Shown here: positions 44,691 through 55,550 of the stretch, piece by piece | Numbering within the stretch: position 1 is the stretch's first letter | Layout of the letters: each line of letters begins with the position of its first letter | Assembly: GCF_963583255.1 (NCBI RefSeq) | Contig: NC_084814.1 | Coordinates: 21,314,762 to 21,378,761 of the forward strand | Origin: Pyrus communis | Taxonomy: Eukaryota; Streptophyta; Magnoliopsida; Rosales; Rosaceae | DNA length: 64,000 bases | Reading direction: 5' to 3' | Notes under the pieces: generated by a model | Databases searched by the model: none | Seen by the model: the letters and a program-made list of their open reading frames with translations, nothing else | What the model was told of the DNA's origin: nothing | Translations under genes and position numbers: made by a program

Positions 44691-45687
44691 AAAAGATATA
44701 AATTAACAAGAGGTGTGTGAGAAGTAAAAGAATGTGTAGATAACACCATCTTATTAAATATTAATGAAAACTAATGAAAAGAGTTTCAAAATTTTAAATG
44801 TTAACCAAAAATCATGTAATAACTTTATTTAATGCTTAGGACAAAGCGCAACACTAAATAAATCCAAATAATAAGTTTCCTATTTGCCCCTAACAGCAAA
44901 TGAACATATGCTGTCCCTCTCTCCTCTTACCTCTGCTGCATTTCCTCTATTCATAAAAAAAAAGGGACAGGAGTTGATTTTCATACCCTTATCACTCACA
45001 CACGTCTCTCACATATCATTATAGTCATGATATGACCGAATATATTTGTCAAAAATGCTATTCAAATGTATATATTTTTTAAACTAAATAAAGAAATAAT
45101 TGTGACTAATTTGAAATTGTTGGATATAATATTTTTTTTTTTTTACGACAAATTACAAATGGAGCTCAGAAAGGTTGCATATGATATCACTGTTTTAATC
45201 TCATATGTCCAGACATATATTAGTGCAACACCATCACTGCACCAACAGAATAACACGTAATAAAAATAATTAAACTATTAACTACTAATTCAATTTAATT
45301 CAGTTTAAAAAGAAAAATATGAAAATATTTTGCAAAACTAACGACAAATAATCCCCAGAGACAATTCCACATAAGTGGAAATTGCAGACAATCTACATAG
45401 CATCAAATTATGTCCGCCCGTCTGCTTTTCCTCTTCATCGATGCAATTTTTAGCACAAATCCATTAACAAAAATGCCATCGAAAATCCACAAAAAATATT
45501 AAATTGTTTTAAAATCAATAAAAAATGGCAAAGCATATAGTTGGATATAATTGGGGAAGATAAGTTGTATAGCGTATTATTATTAGTATTAGATGCATAA
45601 ATTTCATAAGTTGTTAAAAAAAAAAAAAAAAAAAGAGTTGCACATGACGGTGGATATTGCAATTTGCAGGGAATCTAAAGACTTTAT
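44691..45687. other. intergenic, AT-rich
   Basis: No gene recognised. The short segment right after the P450 remnant does not resemble the P450 upstream region, so the copy was cut here. There are T/A homopolymers at about 45,131 and 45,617. Confidence 0.4.
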
Positions 45688-46330
45688 AATCCACACTATT
45701 TTTGGAACTACAACAAAATAACAAACATTATTTCTGAAACTGAACTAAAATAACTCGTACTATTTTTGGAAATGAACAAAATACACACTAGTTTTGGAAC
45801 AACAACAAAATAACTCACACTATTTGTGAAATAGAACCAAAATAATCCACAATATTTTTGAAACATAAACAAAATAATTCACATTATTTCTGGAACGGCA
45901 CGACATAAAAATTGTTTTTGAAACTACAATAAAATAACTTACACTATTTATGAAATAGAACCAAAATAATCAAAATTATTTATGAAAATACAGCAAAATA
46001 ACCCAGCTATTTCAGAAACTAAACCAAAATAATCCACACAATTTCTAAAACTACAGCAAAATAACTCACACTATTTCTGAAATTGAACGAAAATAATCTA
46101 CATTATTTCTGGAACTACAACAAAATAACCCACACTTTTTTTGAAACTGAATCAAAATAACGCACACTATTTCTAGTAGAAAAAATAAATATTATTTCTG
46201 AGACAACAGCAAAATAACACACATTATTTCTGAAACTACAACAAACTAACCAGCACTATTTCTGAAATTGAACCAAAATAACACACACTATTTCTAAAAA
46301 TGAACAAAATAAAGAGAGTTTTGACAAAAT
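45688..46330. repeat. degenerate minisatellite, 28-30-bp unit, roughly 20 copies
   Basis: Repeated variants of CACACTATTTCTGAAACTG followed by AACCAAAATAA fill the whole stretch. Units vary in CTACAACAAAATAAC versus TGAACCAAAATAAT, which suggests a two-step higher-order unit of about 58 bp. No ORF crosses it. No flanking gene explains it. Confidence 0.85.
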
Positions 46331-46803
46331 AACTCAATCTTGATTCTAATATCGTTTGCCCGTCTTTCTCTACAAAATGGTAATCTTATATGTTGCTATT
46401 TAATAGTAGAATCTATAGATGAATTACTTTCGATTTGGCTATATATAACAACATAAAATCCAACTTCATGAATAATATCAGGGAGAATTACATGAAGTTT
46501 TCAGTCATCTCTCCTCTCTCCTCTGTTCTCTCTCACATGCAAAATTGTGGTTTTTATTTTTGTTTCAGAAAACATAGAATATAAATATGTTTTGATATTT
46601 TTTTGTATTCATGGCCCTTTTGGGATTCTGCACAATCTTGTGTCTGCCATGAATGGACATAGACAGTATATGTTGACATTCATGTTCACATGTATACATA
46701 ATAAATTAATTATGGAATCCCCATATATGAATATAAAATACATAAATAAATTTTGTCAAAACATTGGTTAGGGCCCACGCAAAGAAAATGGGAGTTTCCT
46801 TAA
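46331..46803. other. intergenic
   Basis: No gene recognised in this AT-rich stretch between the minisatellite and the next TIR element. Confidence 0.35.
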
Positions 46804-47734
46804 GAGCAACTCCAACCCATGGAGATAGGCTGGTCCAAAGCCTGAAAAATAGGCTGGAACCACCAAAATCCACTCCAGTCGAGCCAAATAGGCTAGCACC
46901 CAGCCCAAGTCAGCTTGTAGGCTGGCCCAAAATGTGCTGAGCAATGTCTCAGCATGACATCGCATAGGCGGACTGATTTTTTTTTTTTTTTCCGTCAAAT
47001 GCGTGGTTGGGCGCACGTTCTCGACAGAAAAAAGATGAATAGGCATGTCGTTTTAGCGCAATAAAGTGGAGTGGGGAGATGACACGTGGTGCCTCTTCAG
47101 CCGTTAGATTTCCAACAGCTAGTTTTCTGGATTGTTGGATTCCCAATGGTAAAAAAAAATTTTGAAATCCAAAACCAACAGCTAGTGACATGGCACGTTC
47201 TGAGCCGTCCTATTCCTAGATCAACGGTCCACTATTTTCGGCCAAAAAACAATAAAAAAAATTAGCAAACCGTTAGAATTATGACCGTTGGCTATGTGTC
47301 CAAATCTGGACTGTTGAATTTCAATATTTTTCAAATCCAATGGTCCAGATTAATTAAGTTAATAAAAATTAATAAAAAATTACTAAAAATTGTTTAAAAA
47401 TACAGACAAATAAAAAAATTTATTATTTTTTTCTTATAAATACCTAACCATCATCTTCCACTTTCGGATAATGACACATGACGTGACAAGATTGGTTAAA
47501 AATCCTATCCGAAATTAAAAATAATTTTTTTTATTATTTTATAAAAAAAATTAATAATATTTTAATAGGTTGGGTGCAAGCGCAATTTTTAGAGGTGGAG
47601 ATGCATTTGTGCCAGTGCATTTTTTAGATGTGAAGATGCATTTGGCCAATTACTGTTCATTAGGCTCAATCACTATTCATTTATGTGAATTAAATAGGTT
47701 GTGTGCTAGCGCATTTTTAAAAGTGGACTTGCTC
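46804..47734. mobile_element. non-autonomous TIR element (931 bp), PIF/Harbinger-like
   Basis: The left end is GAGCAACTCCAACCCATGGA and the reverse complement of the right end GAGCAAGTCCACTTTTAAAA. TTAA stands outside both ends, so the target duplication (TTA or TAA) is ambiguous by one base. The inner right part has GCGCATTTTTAGANGTG repeated three times. No transposase. Confidence 0.65.
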
Positions 47735-48076
47735 TTAAACAAAGGCAAAGTTTTGTTGAGATGGTGGAGCACCGGAAGCTTCATCACATTCGTGTTTAAT
47801 GAGATAGTGGGTTAACTGACGGGATGGAGCTTTCGTCAAGAGCAAGGTTGGAAAAAAAAAGTTTTGGTTTTGCATGTGCGCCTGTATTCTAGTTATAAGG
47901 ATTTAAATTTTTTTTTCCTCGTTATATTGTATTATGTCCTTTTTATTAAATCTCAAGCCCTTTATATTAAATAAAGTTATAGGATGATTTTTTTTATTAA
48001 AATAAATTTAGCCCAAACTTTTTTCATTAAAGTTTCCTAAATATTATGGGTGGAAGTCAATGAAATATATAAATTA
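47735..48076. other. intergenic
   Basis: Apart from T runs nothing is recognised. Confidence 0.35.
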
Positions 48077-48195
48077 GAGGGTAATGCTATAAACTAAATT
48101 TGTAGACAAAATTTGTAATTAATAACATGGAAGTTGATAATTAGATTTTTACTTAAGTGTTGAATAACATACTTATTTCTTATTGGTAACTATTG
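48077..48195. mobile_element. truncated MITE of the 2598-2739 family
   Basis: Starts AGGGTAATGCTATAAACTAA and continues with CATGGAAGTTGATAATTAGA and ACTTAAGTGTTGAATAACAT, as in the copy near 2.6 kb. It breaks off at TTATTGGTAAC, just before the large LTR element. About 36 bp of unassigned sequence separate them. Confidence 0.6.
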
Positions 48196-48231
48196 ACCCT
48201 AAAAACTACCAAGATTGCGTGGCGCGCAGGT

Positions 48232-51200
48232 TGATGCGAGATTTACTTGACACTCAAATTAAACCCTCGTTTGACAATTGTAGTAGAATGGATAAGTGAG
48301 GGATCGTTCTAGACCGGGGATTAGGAGGGCTTGCTAAAACCTTCTAAATTGACTTAAAAACATAAAAACACAATATAAAACACTATTTAATGCTCGAAGA
48401 AAGCAAAACTAAAAATAAGAAAGATTAAGACTAAGACTTCAACGAAATAGGGGGGAATTGGATTTGGACGAATTTAAACTAAAATGAATACTTGGAAACA
48501 AAACAAATTGTAAATATGGATTTGACGGAAATGAATGGATGGGAAGCTAGCTAAGGGTTCTTTCTCTACACATGATATTTATGCATATGAATCAATTTCC
48601 AGTTATTCCTTCATTGAATTATGAACGACAATGCCCCAAATTAACCGTGACATCACTAGTTAACCCTCAGATTTTCCTTATATTATTGGATTGGATGGCA
48701 TCATTCGACAACCCAAAACATTCTCAAAAGTTCCCTACATGTCATCATAATAGAGATACAATCGAAGATCATTAAGAATAATGAAAACCATAAGCATTGA
48801 CAAAGCATTTGCAACTATGACATCATGTTACTCATGCTAAGAATTAAACTTAACGCGATCGTGACAAGCGACCTTTACTACTTTCAAGTATAGGTTAGTA
48901 ACGATTATGTGAAACCTCCTTAAACTTTAGCCTCATATTTATGCATGCTAATTAAGTGTCGACCCTCAATCAACAAACACAAATAAGTTAATCATCAAAT
49001 AGTTAAGCCAATTGCATTCACGAATCAAGAGTTCATAACCGGAATTCATCAATTCATATCACATAAATAATCATGGTATTGAAATCACCCCTAGCCAAAA
49101 AGGGGTTTAGTTCCTCATAACTTTGAAATCAAAGAAACACCTAAACATTCCAACAACTCAAACTTGAATTGTATGAACGTTTAGGCACTCTTCTCTTCCA
49201 TTCCTCATATTACAAAACAAAGAGAATTGAATTTAAACATTGAAATCAAAGAAACGCGTAAACATTCCAACAACTCAAACGTGAATTGTATGAACGTTTA
49301 GGCCCTCTTCTCTTCCTCTTTATTGTAGCATAAGGTCTAAGGATAGTTGGTTTGGGGGAATGGAAGTGTGGAATGGAGTGAGGAGTGATGGAAATGGAAA
49401 GATGGTTTTTGGATTCTAAGGGAGACTCACGGCTAAGAGAGAAAGGGATATGTTTGTGGTGTGTTGTGTATGAAAATGAGATGTCCATGAATGAATGAAT
49501 GCAAGGGTATTTATAGGAGTAGTGGAGGGAACATATGGCTATGTCATTTGTAGGTGAAGTAGGTGGATGTTGTAGGTGAAGTAGGTGGATGTTGTAGGTG
49601 AAGTGGATGTTGTAGGTGAAGTAGGTGGATGTTGTAGGTGAAGTAGGTGGATGATATGTTAAGTGATAAGTGATAAGTGATATGATATGTGGTTATGATA
49701 TGATAAGTGGTTAAGTGGTGATGATAAGTGATAAGTGATTAAGTGATATGATATGTGGTGATGATAAGTGATAAGTGCATGTGGGTTAACTAATGAAGGA
49801 AATGCATGTGCAATGACAATGTGTTAGAATGGATGTGTGTTATGCATGGCATGATTGGGATTAGGAAAGGTTTAAATGTCCTAAAACTAAAGAGAACAAG
49901 GTTCCAACACTTTGGCTCCAATTAGGTCTTCAATTTCGTCCAACACTTTGGCTTCAAGCATAAGCTATCCGTCCTTAGCCCAAAAGTGCTCCAAAAGTCT
50001 CCAAAATGCATCTTTTTGCTCCTTTAGCCCTTTGGACCTACAAACACACGAAAATAGCTTAAAGTACTAAAATAACTAAAGAAACATAACGTAAATGTAC
50101 GAGAACAAGCCATTTAAGTCGCATAAATATGCTCCTATCAAATACCCCCACACTTAGCTTTTGCTAGTCCTCGAGCAAAACAGAAAAACAAAACAAAAAG
50201 AACAAAACACAACCTACACCTTCCAACAATCGTATCAGGGACTTCCAATGCACATGACAAGTTAAAAATCATTATTATCACAGATTTGAGCCATCTTTAC
50301 ACTTAAGTACATTCTTAATCATAGTCACCACATACTAGTTCACAATTAAGCAATTAAAACACATTTCAAATGTAGTAACATGCCTTTAGAGAATTCCCTC
50401 AATTTCTTACTAGATGTACTCTCGTTTTTCACACAGATTTTCTGACTACACACCCTACACTAGGTATATGTGAGAAGATTGATGTAAACATGTAGACGAA
50501 CACTCACATATGTTATAATAAGGAAAGCATTTTCTGGAGTTAATAAGCATGTTTAGATATGATCTCATGAATGGAATGCTACTACTTAGACGCGAGAACT
50601 AGTGACACCATAAGCTCATACCAAGTTCAAACTCCACAATTGAAATACATAACACTCAATATAGAAGTCAAAGGGTAGTAACGGGGCTAGGGTATTGGCT
50701 AACAATGAAAGGTGAAGGATAAACAAACATTCTTAAAGCAATAGTGAGCAAAGTATTGAATTAGGCACTTAGAATTCCCTTAAGAACGCAGAAGTCAACT
50801 TTGAACACCCAAGGGAAAATCACACAAAACTTAGGGCCATATTCAACTTTTTGGACCCTTTCTTCAACCATCAACGCTCGTGAGTTCATTCTTACTTATT
50901 TTCACTCCTTTTTTTTTTTTTTTTCTTCTTTTTCTTTTAAATCTCAAAACATACATATAAACGTAAGAACAAACTTTTACTCCCCCACACTCATTTTCTT
51001 GCATAATGTAACTCAAAAGGAATTCATTTAAGTCATGCTCACTAAACTTTAAGAACAAGGGTATGGGAAAGTCCTACTCTAAGCTAGGTAAGGGGTGATG
51101 TGGGTAAACAAGGAATAAAGGCAAAACGAGGCTCAACGGGGTTAAAACTTACAACATATACGAAGTATGGGAAGTAAGGCTATTTGGCTATGGTGGTGGT

Positions 51201-52658
51201 CACTACACAACTTCTTCTTGAATATGTGTTATGCAAATCAATAACATGCTTTGAATGAAATGGGCATGAGTTCTAGCATTTGGAACTATATGATGAAACG
51301 CCTTCTAAGTAGTAACCAAGCAAAGAATAATGAGATCATGCAACGACTTTAGAAAACAAGAAATCACAGATTATACTCTCCAAAGAACGTTATAGGCTCA
51401 AGTCTCTCAGGGTTGTAGCGTTTGTTTGAGTTCCTTCCTTCAAGCATGTTACAAAAACGAATTTTTTTTTCTTTTATGATTGCATGTGAAGTCATACATT
51501 ATAACCATAACCAAGCATATACCAAGAGTAAATCAAACTTTTCTCTATGTTTATAACTCTTTCTAACCGTCATGCAATTATAAACCAAATCCTTATCATT
51601 GTGTTGGAAGGTACCCTAAGACACAAACACACAAAAACGACTCTTAAAACAACTCTTTTTGGGTTTTTCAAAACAATTTTTCAAATTTTTATGGGATTTT
51701 CGAATTATAAAACAAAACACACTAAAACACTCTAAAACAACTTAAAAACACCTTAAAACAGCAAGGAACAACATTAGAAGTTATGGGTGATAAAATCCTA
51801 CGAATTTGCATCAAAACACTTTAGTTTAGTTACCCCCCCCCCCCCCACACACTTAAATCAAACATTGTCCTCAATGTTTTAAGCATAGATTCACACAAAA
51901 CATAAGTAAACACACAAAAAGCAACTAAACATATTAAACATGGCATAATGTAATTAACAAAGAGAAGAGTTTAGAGACGCAAATCTGGTTATAGAGTGTA
52001 AATTTCATCTTCTCCTTGGTAATTGCATTGAGGCTTTGATCTTTGTGATTCCACAGGCTTACTCTTGAACTGGTTTCTGCCCATCGTTGATTTTCCTTTG
52101 TGCTACTTCTTGAACTGGGCAGCAGGATGGTTCTTTTGGTCTCCTCCGAAGGTCTGAGCTTACTCCTTTGGTCTGTTTCTTTGTTCAATCTTTCCAATTC
52201 GTATTGAAAAGGGTTGGAGGATAACTCAGCCTAAGTTTGTCTCCACATGCTTCAATGTATCATTTTCACTTGCCTTACTCGCTCCCCTTTGCAGAAGTGG
52301 TCCCTTCTCTGGAAGTGTATCAACCGTTGAAGATGACTACTCGAGAGCAACGCTAGGTAAGCAATCAGGAATAGATTCCAGGCAGTTGGCTCCAGATCGG
52401 AAGACTGACTCCAAGTGCCGGCTGATTGCTTCTTTTACTTTGCCATGCGAGTAAGAACAAGGACAAAGAAAAAGACAGGGAAAGAGCATGATATGAGATA
52501 CTTTTGCTTTTGACCTTGATGATATGAGATACCTTTGCTTTTGAAGAAGCGGTGAATGAATCAGCACATGTATTTGTTGTGCTGTTTCCTCCTGGGTCAT
52601 CTGTACTCCAGGCATCTGGTATCATCTTTGGGGAAGAAGAAAGAATTGAGTATTTCGA
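48232..52658 (-). repeat. left 4.4-kb long terminal repeat (3' LTR side)
   Basis: Differs from 55,551-60,016 by only a handful of substitutions (for example G/T near 48,698, G/A near 49,353, A/C near 50,277) plus length changes in a minisatellite, one T run and one C run. Such identity implies very recent insertion or gene conversion. Small ORFs inside are identical in both copies and show no domain. Confidence 0.93.
49549..49790. repeat. minisatellites in the left LTR
   Basis: About five to six units of GTAGGTGAAGTAGGTGGATGTT (22 bp, one 18-bp variant), followed by GATAAGTGATAAGTGATATG-type repeats. The right LTR (about 56,868-57,150) has one extra 22+18-bp pair, which explains most of the LTR length difference. 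Confidence 0.9.
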
Positions 52659-52924
52659 AAGGCTTTGCTGGGAGTGCGCCCTCAGAGGTGAGGGAGAGTT
52701 GGGCATTTTCTTCAAGTTTGCCCTGCCATAAAAGACGAAGGTCGACATATATAGAGATAATATCAAGTGGTGGTACTTTTTACCCTTGTCGACAAACGTT
52801 TTGATCCCGCAAATCCGGCTATTTGAAATAGTGGTGCCTCTTCGATCTTTGAATACGCCTCTTCGATTTCTGAGCAGGCGCCCCTTCGATTTCTGAACGA
52901 CGCCCCTTCGCTTTCTGAACGACA

Positions 52925-53050
52925 CGTGGTAGTGCAGATGCGGCTCCTTTTGACAAAGCTGCACGCGTCTTCTGAAAAGCTGAGAAAGCGTCGCCGAACT
53001 TTGCGCTTGTCGGCTAAAGATGTGTAGTTGCGATGATGGCCTCCACGTGT
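52925..53050 (+). promoter_or_regulatory. G-box pair upstream of the antisense ORF
   Basis: CACGTGG (about 52,924) and CCACGTGT (about 53,043) are G-box cores recognised by plant bZIP and bHLH factors. They lie in a GC-richer stretch with duplicated TCTTCTGAAAARCTGAGAAAG blocks (about 52,969 and 53,089), 240-370 bp before ATG 53,295. Promoter function is inferred. Confidence 0.35.
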
Positions 53051-53294
53051 TGTCTGAAAAGAAGAACTCTTTTGACAAAGTTGAACACGTCTTCTGAAAA
53101 ACTGAGAAAGCGTCGCCTAAATTACGCCGGAAATTCCGGCTTTTTGAATCGGTGGACGCGTCGCCTTGGCTTCTTATTGAGGTATCGATCACCGCCACAA
53201 ACACACTCTGAAGAATTCCCATTCTTGAAAATCGTCTCCGGCCCTTCGAAATTTAACTCCATCCACCCATTCTCTTTGAACACTTTTGAAAAAA

Positions 53295-53951
53295 ATGGCA
53301 AACTCATCGAACCTTAGCTTAGATTTGAGTCTCAGCAGCGATCCGGTTGCGCCCCGTCAAGGTAATGTATGGCGCCCTTCTTTTTTTTCTTCTAACGGTC
53401 CTCTTTCAGGTGAAGACTCTGTGATGCAGGACGCCACAACAGCTACAATAGTAGCTAGGAACCTCCTCACTCCAAAAGATAGTAGGCTGCTGTCAGGACG
53501 GTCCGATGAGTTGGCCGTTCAAGAGTCCCTCGCACTTAGTGTTCAGTGTGCGAGTTCTGTGTCCAACATGGGCCAACGCCTGCTTGCCCGCTCCCGTCAG
53601 GTGGAATCATTGATGGCAGAGGTGGAAAGTCTCAAGCAGGAGATCCAGCAGCTTAAGTATGAGAATAGAAGTTTGCATGTGCTTGCAAATAACTATTCGT
53701 CAGGCATGAAGAGGAAGCTTGATGAGCTGCAAGAATCTGAAGGTCGAATTCACAATGACCGTCAAAGGCTTGCGTCTTATCTCCAAAGGCACCTTTTTCC
53801 TGGGTCATCCAGCGCTTGGCCAAGTATTGAGGCCTGGAATGCTCCCGCTCCGATGGCTTCCGCTCCGATGCCTCCCGCTTCTATGCCTCCCGCTTCTGCG
53901 CCTTCCGCTTCTGCGCCTCGTAGTGGGGCTTCACGTAAACAACCTTTGTGA
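53295..53951 (+). CDS. antisense ORF of the LARD element: 218-aa coiled-coil protein
   Basis: Open frame from ATG 53,295, 218 codons, on the strand opposite to the element. The N-terminus has SNLSLDLSLSSDP, which contains an LxLxL (EAR-like) pattern. Residues about 92-165 form a long amphipathic helix of coiled-coil type (RSRQVESLMAEVESLKQEI, LKYENRSLHVLANNY, KRKLDELQESEGRI). The C-terminus is low-complexity Pro/Ala/Met/Ser (APMASAPMPPASMPPASAP), ending RKQPL. No enzymatic motif is present. Extra ORFs, sometimes antisense, are known in plant Tat-type Gypsy elements; assignment to that class is inference. Similar proteins annotated as uncharacterised in Rosaceae come to mind, unverified. Whether it is expressed is unknown, but the frame is intact. 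Confidence 0.6.
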   Translation: MANSSNLSLDLSLSSDPVAPRQGNVWRPSFFSSNGPLSGEDSVMQDATTATIVARNLLTPKDSRLLSGRSDELAVQESLALSVQCASSVSNMGQRLLARSRQVESLMAEVESLKQEIQQLKYENRSLHVLANNYSSGMKRKLDELQESEGRIHNDRQRLASYLQRHLFPGSSSAWPSIEAWNAPAPMASAPMPPASMPPASAPSASAPRSGASRKQPL

Positions 53952-53977
53952 AGCTCCACCTTTCTCCATGTTTAGTA

Positions 53978-54019
<42 letters not shown>

Positions 54020-54027
54020 AAATAAAA

Positions 54028-55362
54028 TCAAACGGCATGGAATTTATCTTTGAATGGGCGGTGATACTTGAAATGATCCGGTAATAGTTTAAATTCCAGA
54101 TTGGGTGCCTGAATCATTAACCACATGTTAGTATAAAAGAAAATTGAAATTCGGGGATGCGGCTTACCTGTGTGCTCCAAAATGAACTCTAGAATAAACA
54201 CCCCTCCGAAAGTTATGATTTGTCCCGTGTCATAAAATCCAACTTCCTTGGGAATTGTGGTTTCAAATATGTCCTTTTTGATGCCTTCTACATCTTCTCC
54301 AGCCACTACCTTCTCTTGAATCATTCTTCTTGGTGTACAAAGTCCTTTGAAGAATTCAACACCATCTAAAACTTGCTGTGTTGCACCAAGAATTTGAATA
54401 GCATTTTGCTCCTTTGGGAAGGCTTCCACGATGTCCTTTTTACTCTCTTCTTGGTTGGGAATCAAAAACCTGCTAGGAAAAGGGACATTGGGTGGAATAA
54501 CATCAGAATAACATGGAATTGGGACGTCCTTACTGGTGGTGGGTGGTTTAGAGGGCTTAGGGGGCTGCGGCAAGGGTTGTTCTACCCTTGCCGTGTGCAT
54601 GTCTTCTTCCTCCTCCTCAATTAGCAGCTCTTCATCCACTTCTAGGCTATGTTTGGACATTTTTAGGTCAGCTCCAACCTCCATAGCACTTCCCAAAGTG
54701 ATAGCATTATGGATTTCAAAATCTTCCTTCGAGTTTTCAATAGTTGAGTTGGAGAGTTCACTTTGCTCTTGAATTTGTTTCATGAACTCCATAATCTGCC
54801 CAAATTGCTCGTCCAATTTACCCAACTTCTTGTCTTGATTTTGTTCGTCCTGCGTCAAAGAGGTTAGTAATTGAAAATTTTTATCATTATCCATGGACAT
54901 ACTTGAACTTGATTGGAATTGTTGTGGGGGAGGTTGTGGTGGCTGCATAGGTGTTGTATTGAACTCCTCATATGGTTGCCAATATGCTTCTTGTTGAGCC
55001 TCCTTGGCTTGATTTTGTGACCCCTGCGCCAAAGAATTTATTTCATTAAGAATTTGAATATAATCTATTGGCGAACTTGAATTTAATTGAGCATATTGCA
55101 TATGAAGTTGTGGTGGCTGCATAGGTCTTGAATAGAACTCCTCATATGGTTGCCAATATGCTTCACGTTGAACTTGTTGATCTTCCCACCATATAGAGTT
55201 TGAATGATCCCTCCAATCTCTTTGTGGACATTGATTGGCTTGAAATCCTTGCCTATATGAAGCACCAAATGTAGGGACACTCTGCATTGTGGTCCTTTCG
55301 GCATACGACAACAATTTAGAAGTAAGATTTGCCAATTGAGCTTGAATGCTAGCAAAATCCAT
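54028..55362 (-). CDS. gag-like ORF of the LARD element (444 aa)
   Basis: Intact frame from ATG 55,362, about 165 nt after the primer-binding site, where gag should lie. The N-terminal half is Gln/Pro-rich with the duplicated segment EAYWQPYEEF...PMQPPQ (about residues 68 and 125). A middle acidic stretch (EVDEELLIEEEEEDM) follows. The part PFPSRFLIPNQEESKKDIVE, AIQILGATQQVLDGVEFFKGLCTPRR resembles the gag-protease linker of plant Gypsy Athila/Tat elements (PFPxRF...KELCTxKR). No CCHC knuckle and no protease active site are seen. It probably represents a reshaped gag or linker relic. An A run of more than 30 (T run 53,980-54,013) separates it from the antisense ORF. Confidence 0.6.
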   Translation of the reverse strand: MDFASIQAQLANLTSKLLSYAERTTMQSVPTFGASYRQGFQANQCPQRDWRDHSNSIWWEDQQVQREAYWQPYEEFYSRPMQPPQLHMQYAQLNSSSPIDYIQILNEINSLAQGSQNQAKEAQQEAYWQPYEEFNTTPMQPPQPPPQQFQSSSSMSMDNDKNFQLLTSLTQDEQNQDKKLGKLDEQFGQIMEFMKQIQEQSELSNSTIENSKEDFEIHNAITLGSAMEVGADLKMSKHSLEVDEELLIEEEEEDMHTARVEQPLPQPPKPSKPPTTSKDVPIPCYSDVIPPNVPFPSRFLIPNQEESKKDIVEAFPKEQNAIQILGATQQVLDGVEFFKGLCTPRRMIQEKVVAGEDVEGIKKDIFETTIPKEVGFYDTGQIITFGGVFILEFILEHTGKPHPRISIFFYTNMWLMIQAPNLEFKLLPDHFKYHRPFKDKFHAV

Positions 55363-55527
55363 ATCTTACTTCTCTAGTACCTAAAATCAAAGAAATAGAA
55401 CTAAATCAAATATCAAAAGTAACAACAAACAAAGAAAACAACACTAAGTTAGAAACTAAAACGAAAACAACTAAACCAAAAAAAAAAAAAAAAAAGAAAA
55501 GAACCAAGGGATTAGCAAAGTTGCTAA

Positions 55528-55545
55528 TCCCCGGCAACGGCGCCA
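55528..55545 (-). other. primer-binding site of the LARD element (tRNA-Asp)
   Basis: On the minus strand TGGCGCCGTTGCCGGGGA is complementary to the 18-nt 3' end of plant tRNA-Asp(GTC), including CCA. It lies 5 bp inside the right LTR, which sets the direction of the element. Confidence 0.92.
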
Positions 55546-55550
55546 AAATT

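Noticed and set aside
45688..46330. Possible CRISPR-like array
   Set aside because: Repeats are degenerate and contiguous with no distinct spacers; plant context.
51547..51735. Small ORFs duplicated in both 4.4-kb LTRs (for example 51,547-51,735 and 58,903-59,091)
   Set aside because: Identity reflects the recent LTR duplication and not selection on protein; no domain.
52365..53222. 285-codon open frame on the minus strand at the LTR/internal boundary
   Set aside because: It crosses the LTR border and the antisense promoter region, has no recognisable domain, and its LTR part shows alternative frames of equal length.
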